Shown here: in pieces, positions 27,635 through 36,564 of the stretch
Layout: each line of letters begins with the position of its first letter
Position numbering within the stretch: position 1 is the stretch's first letter
Assembly: GCA_949738465.1 (NCBI GenBank)
Contig: CATJBQ010000126.1
Coordinates: 1-62,709 of the forward strand
Direction: 5' to 3'
DNA from: an uncultured Lachnospiraceae bacterium
GTDB taxonomy: Bacteria > Bacillota > Clostridia > Lachnospirales > Lachnospiraceae
Length of the DNA stretch: 62,709 nt
Made by a program: the position numbers and the translations under genes
Notes under the pieces: generated by a model
Database searches by the model: none
Told to the model about the DNA's origin: nothing
The model's input: the letters and a program-made list of their open reading frames with translations, nothing else

Positions 27635-28957
27635 CTACTCCACAGTATTTCCAAAAGCCTTCATTTTCACCAGCGGATCGTTACAGATTCCGGCCGTATT
27701 CCCCCGAAGATCGCTGAGCGAAATACTGCCGGAGCAGCCCTCCTCAATCTCGTAACCATATCCCACATTTCCGTTGAGTTCATGGCAGGCGCCAATCACG
27801 CCGCCGTTCCAGGCAATATTCTGCGCCCCCTCCTTTATCACAAGGCCGCTGCCCAGATTCCCTCCGCTGAAGCTGTTGGTGAAATACAAGCCGTCCACCC
27901 CTTGCCCCTCCACCGTCACGCCATTCCCTCCGTTGGCCAGGAACATGCAATTGCTAAACTGCAGGCCCGTCACCACGCCATCTGCGCCATTGATCACAGC
28001 CGCGTCCGAGGAATGGGCTCCAAACCAGGTGTTGGATACACCGCAGCGGAGCACCCGGGCGCCGCCGGAAGGTTCTATATAAATCCCATTCTCCGCCGTA
28101 TCAAAGCAGCTATTGGTGATTTCGATCAATGCCGCGAACTGCCGGTTTTTCGGCGCTACCACCACATCCTTCTTATGCCAGATAATCAATGCATCGCTGA
28201 TGGATACCACGTCCACATATCTCATCGTGATCCCGCTGCTGGGCTGCAGGGTGGATGCGGAGGGCTTGGCTGTCAGGCCCCGGATATTCACGGGCCCGGT
28301 ATAGGCATTCTCTCCCAGCCGGATAATGGCTCCGCCAGGGGAAACCTCATGGGGCGTTCCGTCAAAGGCAGAAATATTGACGAAATTCACACTCCAGCTT
28401 CCGTCCAGGTCAACGCCGATGTACTGCCTGGTGAATGCCACGTTCTCCACGCTGGCGTAATTGGCGCCGCTGAAAATATAAGCCCCTGCCGTGCGGTCTG
28501 CCGCCGCATCAAACTTCATATCTTTTACATGCCAGCCGTCGTCTTTGAATACAAGCACGTTTTCCGTAAGGTTGGAGGTTTTCAAGATCGTTGCATTATC
28601 CCCTGCGCCGCAAAGGGTTACACTGCCGGAAATTGTCAGTTTGTCAAACTGATAGGTTCCCTGGGGGAAATATACCTGCTTATTTTTCTTGCAGGCCTCA
28701 CGGATGGCCTCCGTGCTGTCCATGTGTCCCGTGGGATCCGCCCCGTAATCCAGCACATTTGCCAGGAAAGCTGAGGACTGCTCCTGCACAGTCCCGCCGC
28801 CGGATGTGTCCCTCTCCATTTCGGTTGCTCTGTCCTTCTCTGTCATACCTTCTCCTCCTTCTTTCCTATGCCAGGTACAAAAAAGAATCATACCTGCTGC
28901 GATGACCAAAGTTACCATTGCTGCTATGTGTTTTCCTTTTAACACGCTTCGATCCAT
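27635..28957 (-). CDS. Membrane-anchored right-handed beta-helix protein (pectate-lyase-superfamily type)
   Basis: A 440-residue protein with one N-terminal hydrophobic segment (about residues 10-28), a charged linker, and then 'NVLDYGADPTGHMDSTEAIREAC', the standard N-cap of the Pectate_lyase_3/GH28-like beta-helix (about residue 65). The rest carries the repetitive N/G/S/V-rich coils of a right-handed helix (ISDALIIWHKKDVVVAPKNRQFAALIEITN). No catalytic triad could be assigned. As first gene of the operon behind the LacI-controlled promoter, it probably acts outside the cell on the polysaccharide whose products the transporter takes up. Whether it is a lyase, hydrolase or epimerase is not clear. 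Confidence 0.75.
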   Translation of the reverse strand: MDRSVLKGKHIAAMVTLVIAAGMILFCTWHRKEGGEGMTEKDRATEMERDTSGGGTVQEQSSAFLANVLDYGADPTGHMDSTEAIREACKKNKQVYFPQGTYQFDKLTISGSVTLCGAGDNATILKTSNLTENVLVFKDDGWHVKDMKFDAAADRTAGAYIFSGANYASVENVAFTRQYIGVDLDGSWSVNFVNISAFDGTPHEVSPGGAIIRLGENAYTGPVNIRGLTAKPSASTLQPSSGITMRYVDVVSISDALIIWHKKDVVVAPKNRQFAALIEITNSCFDTAENGIYIEPSGGARVLRCGVSNTWFGAHSSDAAVINGADGVVTGLQFSNCMFLANGGNGVTVEGQGVDGLYFTNSFSGGNLGSGLVIKEGAQNIAWNGGVIGACHELNGNVGYGYEIEEGCSGSISLSDLRGNTAGICNDPLVKMKAFGNTVE

Positions 28958-28983
28958 ATTCGCTTCCTTATCCCTTTAAAATA

Positions 28984-28997
28984 TGATAACGTTATTA
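28984..28997. promoter_or_regulatory. Second operator-like site in the leader of the beta-helix operon
   Basis: TGATAACGTTATTA has a 10-bp palindromic core ATAACGTTAT and shares AACGTT with the stronger site at 29059-29076. The two centres are 77 bp apart. It lies about 30 bases before the beta-helix gene start. Confidence 0.45.
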
Positions 28998-29058
28998 AAT
29001 TTGTTTCTCTTTATATTTCTTATATCAAATGGAGTTATTTGTAATTTATGATTTTTAT

Positions 29059-29076
29059 TTTGACAACGTTGTCAAA
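29059..29076. promoter_or_regulatory. 18-bp perfect palindrome: LacI-type operator just after the -10 box
   Basis: TTTGACAACGTTGTCAAA is a perfect inverted repeat with the central CG step typical of LacI/GalR-family operators. It starts three bases after the -10 box of the promoter at 29080-29108 and so covers the transcription start, a classic blocking position. Confidence 0.75.
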
Positions 29077-29079
29077 TTT

Positions 29080-29108
29080 ATTATTGCATGATTCTTCCAA
29101 TTTGTCAA
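29080..29108 (-). promoter_or_regulatory. Promoter of the beta-helix/LplB operon
   Basis: On the minus strand TTGACA (29108-29103), 17 bases, AATAAT (29085-29080). The surrounding 28958-29217 stretch is A/T-rich and holds no gene, only this promoter and two operator-like palindromes. Confidence 0.7.
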
Positions 29109-29217
29109 CTATTTTTAATATTTTTTATTGGGGAATTTTTCTTAGAGTATTTTTCCTGGCACATCCAAAGAAGTCATTCCTGCTTCCCGGCGGGTCCATG
29201 AAATGATAGAAGCCCAC

Positions 29218-29256
29218 AAAAATGGAGCTGCCGCACACAGCAGCAGCTCCATTTTT
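29218..29256 (-). terminator. Intrinsic terminator after the AAA-ATPase/nuclease gene
   Basis: AAAAATGGAGCTGC and GCAGCTCCATTTTT form a 14-bp perfect stem with an 11-base loop, directly after the stop codon at 29258. It ends in a run of T on both strands, so it could also stop plus-strand transcription. Confidence 0.85.
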
Positions 29257-29257
29257 G

Positions 29258-30955
29258 CTATTCTCCCCCAAACCGCACCTCACAATCCTTCCGGTAAAAA
29301 GCCACTCCGAAGCAATCGATTTTCTTATACCCCTCCGTTCGCAGCTCCTCCATGTATCTTCTATCATAAATCTGCTGCAGAGCCGCCTGCGCATCCGCCT
29401 CCAGATCGTCAATAGAATCCGAAACCTTCACCTCCACAACAAAGGATCTGCCCCGCAGGGACGGGCTTTTCACCATCAGGTCCGACCGTCCGTTGCCGCT
29501 CTCCCGGTTGGATTTCACCAGGTAATTCTCGCTCTGGCTTAAAACCCCCGCCAGAAAGCCGTGGTAAAAATTCTCTGCACTATCGTAGAAGCTGATGGTC
29601 CCAAACAACTGCTCCGACAGGATCTCTCCCATGCGCGCCGCATCGCCCTCCTCCATGGCCCGGTACAGATCCCGGAAATCCGCTTTTTCGAACTTATCCT
29701 TCATCCAGTTCTTAATCGTAGTCTGGTAGATCGTCTTTACCTCCGTATTGGGGATCCGGGCCTTAAGGTGAATGGCGGATTCTTCAAAATACGCGCTCTC
29801 TTTGGTAAGATATCCGGTAAAATAGAGGAAATTCCACAGATTCTCCCCATTGCTGTGCATGTCCCCATAGGTCACTTCCTCGTGCACCTGGATGTCCAAG
29901 ATCTCCCCGTGCAGAAGCGCCTCGATCTGCTCCTTCGTCTCCCGGTCTGCCCGCAGGATCAGGTCCTTGATGATATCATTGGAGCTGGTGTTGATCCAGT
30001 AGGGGCGCGGAAACGCCCCAAGATCCGCCCGCAGGTCATACAGAAAATTGATCACGCTCCACGGGTTATACACCTCCGTATCCCCAAAACAATACCCGTC
30101 GTACCATTCCCGCATGGTGGCAAAGCGGCTCCCTGCCCCATAATCCTCCATCAGCTTTCTTACTTCTGCTTCCGTAAAGCCGAAATGCTCGCTGTAATTT
30201 TTATCCATCACAGAAATAATCCTCAGATGATTCAGCCCCGTAAAAATACTTTCCCTGGAAATCCTAAGGCACCCGGTAATCACCGCAAACTGCAGGCACT
30301 CATTGGTCTTCAGTGCGGATTCAAACAGGGCGCGGATGAAATCCACCATTTCCTCATAAAATCCACGGAAATAAGCATTTTCTAAGGGAACATCATACTC
30401 GTCGATCAGTAGGACCGTCTTCTTCCCGGTGGCCGCATACATACATCTGCTAAATAGCTGCAGGGCATTCCGGACCTCTGCTTCCGTTGCGCGCTCCTCT
30501 GCGATTGCAAAATAGCCTTCATAATCCTTCTGGGCAATCCGCTCCCTTTGCCGTTCCACAATGCTCCGATGCCGTTCAAATTCAACCGCAACCGCCTTCT
30601 GGATCATGTAATAGGCCTTCCCAAAATCCTCCTGCTTCGCCGACTTCAGGGTCAGATTCAGAACCGGATACTGCCCCATCTGCTCAAGATATGCTTCTCC
30701 TGCCTCCGTAATCTTAAGGTCATGAAAAAGTTCCTTATTTTTCTCATTCGAACCGGCGTCTCCGGTATCCTCAAAAAAATAGCGGAGCATGCTCAAATTC
30801 AGGGTCTTTCCAAAGCGCCGGGGCCGGGTGAACAGATTTACCTTCCCCTTCAGATCCAGCAGTTCTTTTATAAATATCGTTTTATCCACATAATAATAAC
30901 CAGTTCTTATCACATCTTCAAAACTATCAACCCCTATAGGCAATGGTTTCTTCAT
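29258..30955 (-). CDS. AAA-ATPase / PD-(D/E)XK nuclease-fold family protein
   Basis: A 565-residue protein. The N-terminus has the AAA-ATPase_like pattern '[21 protein letters not shown]' and the Walker-A-like RRFGKT (about residue 45); '[14 protein letters not shown]' (about residue 190) is the Walker B. The last 110 residues hold the PD-(D/E)XK fold: '[13 protein letters not shown]' with '[14 protein letters not shown]' (catalytic-type D and ExK) and '[18 protein letters not shown]'. GGAGGTGCAG precedes the ATG. It is a paralogue of the truncated gene at 1-246. Function is unproven; some authors suspect mobile or defence-related roles for this family. Confidence 0.9.
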   Translation of the reverse strand: MKKPLPIGVDSFEDVIRTGYYYVDKTIFIKELLDLKGKVNLFTRPRRFGKTLNLSMLRYFFEDTGDAGSNEKNKELFHDLKITEAGEAYLEQMGQYPVLNLTLKSAKQEDFGKAYYMIQKAVAVEFERHRSIVERQRERIAQKDYEGYFAIAEERATEAEVRNALQLFSRCMYAATGKKTVLLIDEYDVPLENAYFRGFYEEMVDFIRALFESALKTNECLQFAVITGCLRISRESIFTGLNHLRIISVMDKNYSEHFGFTEAEVRKLMEDYGAGSRFATMREWYDGYCFGDTEVYNPWSVINFLYDLRADLGAFPRPYWINTSSNDIIKDLILRADRETKEQIEALLHGEILDIQVHEEVTYGDMHSNGENLWNFLYFTGYLTKESAYFEESAIHLKARIPNTEVKTIYQTTIKNWMKDKFEKADFRDLYRAMEEGDAARMGEILSEQLFGTISFYDSAENFYHGFLAGVLSQSENYLVKSNRESGNGRSDLMVKSPSLRGRSFVVEVKVSDSIDDLEADAQAALQQIYDRRYMEELRTEGYKKIDCFGVAFYRKDCEVRFGGE

Positions 30956-30994
30956 TCTGCACCTCCGACTATCCTGTTTTTTGCCGCCGCCCGT

Positions 30995-32575
30995 CTAATA
31001 CACCCAGGCGCTGCCCTCCTCCTCGTCGTCCGCAAACATGCCGGGATCAAAGGAAAATTCCGGTTTCACCTTCATCACAAAGGGGATCAGCTCCGCCTCA
31101 TGGTCGATGCGCATCCCACATTCCCGATCCAGAATCATGGTCTTAACATGCTCCCCGGTGCAGGGCTCCCACCAGGGCAGTCCCGGGGTATTGGGATTAC
31201 CGGTACGGGCAAAATTCACCAGGGACATGCTCATCTGCCGCTCTAAGGTTTCCGATACGCCGTCGATCTGGCATACCGGGATCCGGCAGGCCGTCCCAAA
31301 CCAGAAGGGAAGATCGGAACAATGCCAAGCCAGCTTCCCGCCGTCATAATCGAACTCGGTGGTAAACTGATAGGCATATACAGGCGCGCCTAAGTCTGCC
31401 GCCTTTTTCTTGATGTACTTCAAGGTTTCCGGCCGGAACAGCGTGTCCAGATTGCAGGCATAAACCTCATTTTTCTCCGGATACGCCTCCTTGAACAGAC
31501 GGATCACCTGATCCACATGCTCCTCACCGTACTTCCTGGCCACAACGGCCCTGCGCTCCTGGGCGGAAAGCTGCTCCTTCCCCGGTACGGATGCTTCGAG
31601 ATCGAACTCTCCCAGCACCGTTCCCACCATGGTGGGGATGGTCTTAAAATGCTCGGAAAAGCCTGCCTTCAAAGGATCTCCCAGATACCATTTATTGGCC
31701 TTTGGACCCCAGTTCAGACGCTTTCCTTCCTGGGCGAAAGCGGCCTCCGCGCGGTTGACGGCATCCACCAGCGCCCGGGTGGGAACATGGGAAAGCTTTT
31801 CCACCTCATCCGGACCAAGCTTTAGCTCCTCAAACAGCGCCAGCACCAGTTCTTTGGGCTCCACGTTGGAGAACATCAGTTCGTCCGACAGAACGCCGCT
31901 CATCACCACTGCCCGGTGGAACAGCCCGTCCGCCTCCGGCGTCTGCCCCAAAGCCGTCACCTTGCCACCGCCGCCGGACTGGCCGAAAATTGTCACATTG
32001 TCCGGATTGCCGCCGAAGGCCGCGATATTTTCTTTTACCCATTGTAAGGATGCCACCAGATCCGCAATCCCCGCATTGGCGGAATTTTTATATTGTTCCC
32101 CAAAGTCCGACAGGTCCAGAAATCCGAACACATTCAGCCGGTGGTTTACCGTGACTACTACCACATCGCCGTTTCTGGCCAGATTATCCCCTTCGTAGCA
32201 GACCTGCTCGATGGAGGAACCCGAGGAAAAGCCGCCGCCGTGGAACCATACCAGCACCGGTTTTTTCTCCTCCGGCCGCAGACTGTTGGTCCACACATTG
32301 AGGTACTGGCAATTTTCATTTTCCGGCCAGAACCGGTGGGGCGTCGCCACCTCCCCGGATGGCCTGGGATAGCTTAGAACCGGACAGATATAGCCGTAGC
32401 TTAACGCGTCCTTTACGCCCTCCCAGGGCTTCACGGGCTGCGGCGGTAAAAATCGCCCCGCCCTGGCATAGCGGATCCCGTGAAAGGTGTAGATTCCGTC
32501 AAAATAAAAGCCCCGCAGCTTCCCGGCCTTTGTCCCTACAATGGTTTCCTCGTTGCATCTGAATCTGTTTCCCAT
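30995..32575 (-). CDS. Type-B carboxylesterase / para-nitrobenzyl esterase-like hydrolase
   Basis: A 526-residue alpha/beta hydrolase without signal peptide. Family marks: 'IYTFHGIRYARAGRFLPPQPVKPW', the oxyanion-hole segment 'PVLVWFHGGGFSSGSS', 'NAGIADLVASLQWVKENIAAFGGNPDNVTIFGQSGGG' and 'FHRAVVMSGVL'. The nucleophile elbow reads GQSGGG instead of the more common GESAG, still with the catalytic Ser. The late 'FARTGNPNTPGLPWWEPC' is the usual C-terminal block. In gut Clostridia such enzymes often remove acyl groups from plant-derived esters, but the substrate here is unknown. No promoter was recognised between it and the GH3 gene. Confidence 0.9.
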   Translation of the reverse strand: MGNRFRCNEETIVGTKAGKLRGFYFDGIYTFHGIRYARAGRFLPPQPVKPWEGVKDALSYGYICPVLSYPRPSGEVATPHRFWPENENCQYLNVWTNSLRPEEKKPVLVWFHGGGFSSGSSIEQVCYEGDNLARNGDVVVVTVNHRLNVFGFLDLSDFGEQYKNSANAGIADLVASLQWVKENIAAFGGNPDNVTIFGQSGGGGKVTALGQTPEADGLFHRAVVMSGVLSDELMFSNVEPKELVLALFEELKLGPDEVEKLSHVPTRALVDAVNRAEAAFAQEGKRLNWGPKANKWYLGDPLKAGFSEHFKTIPTMVGTVLGEFDLEASVPGKEQLSAQERRAVVARKYGEEHVDQVIRLFKEAYPEKNEVYACNLDTLFRPETLKYIKKKAADLGAPVYAYQFTTEFDYDGGKLAWHCSDLPFWFGTACRIPVCQIDGVSETLERQMSMSLVNFARTGNPNTPGLPWWEPCTGEHVKTMILDRECGMRIDHEAELIPFVMKVKPEFSFDPGMFADDEEEGSAWVY

Positions 32576-32610
32576 CTTGATTCCTCTCTTTTCCTATTTA
32601 CTATATATTT

Positions 32611-32681
32611 GATGAGCTGCCCGGCAAATGGGGCATTTCAAAATTGAGACTGGCAAAGCCCCATTTGTCGGGCAGCTCATC
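32611..32681. repeat. Long inverted repeat (24-base arms) between the GH3 and esterase genes
   Basis: Arms 32611-32634 and 32658-32681 match at 23 of 24 positions (both hold GATGAGCTGCCCG) around a 23-base loop. It lies in the otherwise gene-free gap 32576-32695, downstream of the GH3 gene. In RNA it would fold to a very stable hairpin; no strong U-tract follows, so it may end the operon or protect its 3' end, or be a small dispersed element. Confidence 0.8.
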
Positions 32682-32695
32682 TATATTTCATTTTG

Positions 32696-34078
32696 TCATT
32701 TCATAGCAAGCTTCACCCGCAAAATCCGCTGCAGGGAACGGTCAATGCGCTCCTCGGACAGCGTCCCGTCCTCCACCGCCTGAAGAACGCCCTCATAGGC
32801 CGCCAAAAAATCCTTAGGCATCAGAATCAGGTCGGCGCCTGCCTGAAGCGTCATCACCGCCGCCTGGGCGGAGGAATACTGCTGTACAATGGCCCCCATA
32901 TTCAGGGCGTCCGTCACCACCAGGCCGTCATAGCCCATGTCCTCCCGCAAAAGCTCCGTGATGACAGAGTAGGAAAGGGAGGCCGGCGTGTCGTCCCCGG
33001 TCACCTGGGGCAGGGAAATGTGCCCTACCATAATAAGGGGAACCTCCTTGCGGATCCCCTCCGCAAAAGGTATCAGCTCACATTCCTTCAATTCCTCCAG
33101 GGTCTTATCGGTGTAGGCATACCCCGCATGGGTATCCCCGGCCGTGGCCCCATGGCCCGGAAAATGCTTGAAACAGCTTAAAACGTCCTGCTCCATAAGC
33201 CCCTGGGAAACGGCCAGCGCCAGCTCGGAAACCTGGCCGGGATCGCTTCCAAAGGACCGCTTCCTTACCACGGTATTCTCCGGATTGCTCCAGACGTCCG
33301 CCACCGGCGCAAAATCCAGGTTGAAGCCAAGCCCGGAGAGGTAGGTTCCCATCTGGGTCCCGATCTCATAGGCGCGCTCCCGGCCCCCTTCCCCGGCAAC
33401 GCCGGACATATTTCCAATCACCGGCCCATCCACGATGCCCTTACCGTTGATGCGGGCCACGGTTCCTCCCTCCTCGTCCACACAAAGGAAAACCGGAAGT
33501 CCCGTTCTCTCCTGGCTGAACGCCTGCACATTAGCCAGCATTTCCCGGATCTGTTCCTCGCTTCTTAAGTTGTTTCCCATATAAATCAGCCCACCCACCG
33601 GGATATCCCAAAAGGCCTCCCTGGTGGCGCTTCCCGCTGCCGTAACCGTACCGGCCTGGCCCACCAGCGCCTCCGGCAGCACCACAAAAAGCTGGGCCAC
33701 CTTCTCCTCCAGAGTCATGGAAGCTAAGCAGGACTGGATCTCTGCCGTGAGAACCGGCGCTTCCTCCCCGGAGGCTGTTGCTCCCGGTGCGGTTTCCTCT
33801 CCGGAGGCTGTTTCTCCCGGCGCTGTTTCCGCCTCCTGGGATAGCGTCTCCTCCGCCAAAATCCCGACCCCGGGAGCTTCTCCCTTGCCCAGAGCCTCCC
33901 CGAAAGCTTTTCCTGCCTCCCCAAGGTTCCCGGAGCTCCCGGCAAAAAACCCCGGGAAGCCCCCACAGGTCCCTGCGGCCGAGCCTCCAAATGCGGCGGA
34001 ATCCACACCGCCGCATCCGGCAAGAACATTGAATAGTATGATACTTACCAGGAAATATAATCTTGTTTTAATTTTCAT
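32696..34078 (-). CDS. GH3-family beta-N-acetylhexosaminidase-like lipoprotein
   Basis: About 460 residues from the ATG at 34078 (MKIKTRLYFLVS); it overlaps the previous gene by 11 bases, so it is translationally coupled. Lipobox NVLAGC near residue 21, then about 80 residues of low-complexity Gly/Ala/Glu/Pro linker, then the catalytic GH3 domain: 'EEKVAQLFVVLPEAL', 'VDEEGGTVARINGKG', 'KHFPGHGATAGDTHAGYA' (about residue 304, the NagZ-type His/Asp motif) and 'LVVTDALNMGAI' with the nucleophile Asp. NagZ-like enzymes remove N-acetylglucosamine from peptidoglycan fragments. It is the last gene of the zinc-ribbon operon, which points to the cell wall as the target. Confidence 0.88.
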   Translation of the reverse strand: MKIKTRLYFLVSIILFNVLAGCGGVDSAAFGGSAAGTCGGFPGFFAGSSGNLGEAGKAFGEALGKGEAPGVGILAEETLSQEAETAPGETASGEETAPGATASGEEAPVLTAEIQSCLASMTLEEKVAQLFVVLPEALVGQAGTVTAAGSATREAFWDIPVGGLIYMGNNLRSEEQIREMLANVQAFSQERTGLPVFLCVDEEGGTVARINGKGIVDGPVIGNMSGVAGEGGRERAYEIGTQMGTYLSGLGFNLDFAPVADVWSNPENTVVRKRSFGSDPGQVSELALAVSQGLMEQDVLSCFKHFPGHGATAGDTHAGYAYTDKTLEELKECELIPFAEGIRKEVPLIMVGHISLPQVTGDDTPASLSYSVITELLREDMGYDGLVVTDALNMGAIVQQYSSAQAAVMTLQAGADLILMPKDFLAAYEGVLQAVEDGTLSEERIDRSLQRILRVKLAMK

Positions 34079-35246
34079 ATTCCACAATATAACCTATCCT
34101 TCCGGCATAATATTTCGTAATATCGGCAGGTACATCATTTAAAACCCAGTTCTCTTTATAGTATACCAGATTCAGATACATTTCAATATCATCTTCGGAA
34201 GTAAAGCTGGGCTCATTTTCCATCCAGTGGGACGCTGCCCAGTCAGTCCCGCCGGGATTCAGCACCGGCTCCATCAAAGCGCCGTTTTCATCCACCCAGT
34301 AATATTCCTGCCCGTCCTCCTTGCGGAGACCTCCCAGGAAAAAATGAACCGACTGCATATCTGCCGCCGCAATCGTTTCCAGCACGGCCGCAAATTCCTC
34401 CTCTGAATTGATCCTGGCCAGATAGCCACCCCGGCGCAGGCAATCCTCATAAGCCTCCTGCCAGTTGACGTCGGCCTTGATCACCTCATAGCGGTGAATC
34501 CGGGAAGGATCGTCGGCGGGAACAGCCGCTGCCTTCAATACATCCATCTTCACAACCTCCAGATACAGCCCGCCAGCTTCATCTGTCAGAAGCTTTCCCT
34601 TGATCAAAACCTCCGCGCCTTCGCTGCCCTCGTTTCCTCCTGCCAGCGGCAGCTCTGTCAATCCATCCTTCCTAAGGATCTCCCCGTTACGATCCACGGC
34701 GGCGGAGGAAGGCTTCATAAGCTCCAGGCACATATCCCTTCCCTGACCAGACAAGATCCCCCTGACTTCAATATATGCGTTATCCACGCCGTTCATGTCC
34801 ACATCCGCATAGCCTGCCGGCTGCGGGTTCTCTTCTGGCTGCGTATCCTCCCCGGTACCGGCCTCCGGCGCCGGATCCTGCTGTCCCTGATCTGGATCCT
34901 CCTGCCCCGGTTCCTCCTGCGTATCCTCCTGTTTTGTGGGATCCTCCAGAAGCTCCTGGACCTGCCCCTGGGGAAACAGGTTCTGAAAGGTTGCCAGAAG
35001 CTTCTCCCGGAACAGGAAAAATCCCACCGTCACAGCCGCCGCAACAAGCGCCACCACACCAATGACAATCAGGGCAATCAGGCCGCCCTTTCCTTTTTTC
35101 GGTTCCTTTTTGCCCGGTGCGGGCGCATATTCCGGCGCTTTCTTCCCCGCTCCATCTGCCTGACCGGCCGCCAACGGCTGTCCGCAGTTTTCGCAGAATC
35201 TGCTCCCGTCCGCATTCTGGAACCCACAATTATTACATCGTTTCAT
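34068..35246 (-). CDS. Zinc-ribbon membrane protein with C-terminal C-type-lectin-like domain
   Basis: A 392-residue protein. Residues 1-25 form a four-Cys zinc ribbon (CNNCGFQNADGSRFCENCG) on the cytoplasmic side, followed by a Lys/Pro-rich stretch and one membrane segment (GGLIALIVIGVVALVAAAVT, about residue 57-80). A Gln/Asp/Pro/Glu-rich extracellular linker follows, then a middle beta domain, and from about residue 250 a C-type-lectin-like fold: 'VNWQEAYEDCLRRGGYLARINSEEEFAAV', 'HFFLGGLRKEDGQEYYWVDENG', 'WMENEPSFTSEDDIEMYLNLVY', 'WVLNDVP'. That is the standard CTLD order. The ligand is unknown; a wall glycan is plausible from the GH3 neighbour. Confidence 0.85.
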   Translation of the reverse strand: MKRCNNCGFQNADGSRFCENCGQPLAAGQADGAGKKAPEYAPAPGKKEPKKGKGGLIALIVIGVVALVAAAVTVGFFLFREKLLATFQNLFPQGQVQELLEDPTKQEDTQEEPGQEDPDQGQQDPAPEAGTGEDTQPEENPQPAGYADVDMNGVDNAYIEVRGILSGQGRDMCLELMKPSSAAVDRNGEILRKDGLTELPLAGGNEGSEGAEVLIKGKLLTDEAGGLYLEVVKMDVLKAAAVPADDPSRIHRYEVIKADVNWQEAYEDCLRRGGYLARINSEEEFAAVLETIAAADMQSVHFFLGGLRKEDGQEYYWVDENGALMEPVLNPGGTDWAASHWMENEPSFTSEDDIEMYLNLVYYKENWVLNDVPADITKYYAGRIGYIVEYEN

Positions 35247-35281
35247 CTTCTTTGGTATCCTTCCTTATTGCATTTCTTATC

Positions 35282-36562
35282 TTAATAATACAGCTCCTCA
35301 CACCCCAGATTTTGTAAAACCCAGGCTCCGTTTTCCTTCACGAAATAGAAATACCAGGTATCCGAGCCCTCGTAGCTGTCCCTCTCCTGCTGGCCGCTCC
35401 ACCAGTCCTCATAGGTATAATCTACCCGATAGTCAAAGCTGAGCGCAACGACTGTCTCATCCGGACGGCTGCTGCCGGCCAGATTGGAAAAGCTGATGGA
35501 AACAGGAGCCGTATTTCCCTCATTCAGATCGGAAAGCAATGCTTCATAGGCATAGGTGATCTCCTCGAAGTTCTCTGCGTCTGTGGTAAACAGCCCTTCC
35601 AATGTCTTTAAGGTCCTTCCCTCCACGGCCGCCTGGTAAATATTTCGCATATCCGCACCGGCAATCCCAATCAGCTCCGTGAGCATTTCCTTCCGATACT
35701 TCATCCGGTCCGCGTAATAGGCGTCATTATCATAAGAAATCTGCACCGTCTCCGTGATGTCCTCCCGGTCCTCCATGGACACCGTAATGGTGTGGATCCC
35801 GCTGAAAATCTCAGGGATCACATAGTTGACATTACCATAGGCATCCGGCTCCTGGCTCATAAGGTACTCCTCCCCCAGCGCAAGTCCGTCTACGGCAGCA
35901 TCTGCGCCCACGGGAACGCTGATGGTATAATTCCGGCTGATGAGATTGCTGGTTCCCACCTTCCAATCGTCGAACAGCAGATATTTTTTCCGGGGCATCC
36001 GGCTGACATTCACATCAAAATACCGGTCCTGGGTATCCCCCCGGGTCCGGAAAACCACAGTAACCGTCTTGCCAAGGGCGGATTCCGTCTCCTGCAAAAA
36101 CAGATCCTGGGGCCTGCGCATCACCTCACACTGATTGATGGCTCCCAGGTCATTGTATTGGTTAGCCATGGCGAACATCTCGCCATTGATAAATGGAGAT
36201 TCTTCCACATCCAGCTTCTCATACGCCTTTTCCCAGTCCCCGTTGGCCACATTGATAAAATAGTTCAACGCCGTCTTTTCCGGGCCGGTTCCGCTCTTCC
36301 CGATGAAAAAAGCCCCGGCCAGGACCGCCAGCAGGGCGACGGCCTCTGCAATCCACACAATGAGCAATACAGGAACCTTTTTGCCACTGGCCCTCTGCCC
36401 TTTCCCAGGCGCCTTTCCCGAGCCCATGGCAGGCCCTTTCCCGGGCTCCTTTCCCGGACCCATGGCAGGCCCTTTCCCGGGCTCCTTTATAAGCTTCGTT
36501 CCACAGGCCTCGCAAAAGAGCGCATCGTCTTGATTTTTTGTTCCACAATTCTGGCAAAACAT
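35282..36562 (-). CDS. Zinc-ribbon membrane protein, TcaA-like
   Basis: A 426-residue protein. The start at MFCQNCGTKNQDD has GAGGAGGAA upstream. A zinc ribbon (CQNCG...FCEACG) is followed by a low-complexity PGKGPAMGPGKEPGKG linker, a membrane segment (about residue 62-85) and an extracellular part that begins 'ALNYFINVANGDWEKAYEKLDVEESPFIN', resembling the TcaA/NTF2-like domains of staphylococcal envelope proteins linked to glycopeptide response. It ends with a second NTF2-like segment (VALSFDYRVDYTYEDWW...ENGAWVLQNLGC). It starts 2 bases after the YARHG gene stop and is co-transcribed with it. Confidence 0.82.
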   Translation of the reverse strand: MFCQNCGTKNQDDALFCEACGTKLIKEPGKGPAMGPGKEPGKGPAMGSGKAPGKGQRASGKKVPVLLIVWIAEAVALLAVLAGAFFIGKSGTGPEKTALNYFINVANGDWEKAYEKLDVEESPFINGEMFAMANQYNDLGAINQCEVMRRPQDLFLQETESALGKTVTVVFRTRGDTQDRYFDVNVSRMPRKKYLLFDDWKVGTSNLISRNYTISVPVGADAAVDGLALGEEYLMSQEPDAYGNVNYVIPEIFSGIHTITVSMEDREDITETVQISYDNDAYYADRMKYRKEMLTELIGIAGADMRNIYQAAVEGRTLKTLEGLFTTDAENFEEITYAYEALLSDLNEGNTAPVSISFSNLAGSSRPDETVVALSFDYRVDYTYEDWWSGQQERDSYEGSDTWYFYFVKENGAWVLQNLGCEELYY

Positions 36563-36564
36563 CC

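Noticed and set aside
29059-29076. CcpA cre site reading of the palindrome
   Set aside because: It differs from the usual cre pattern at a key position and a dedicated LacI gene with a matching site is next to the locus; not fully excluded.
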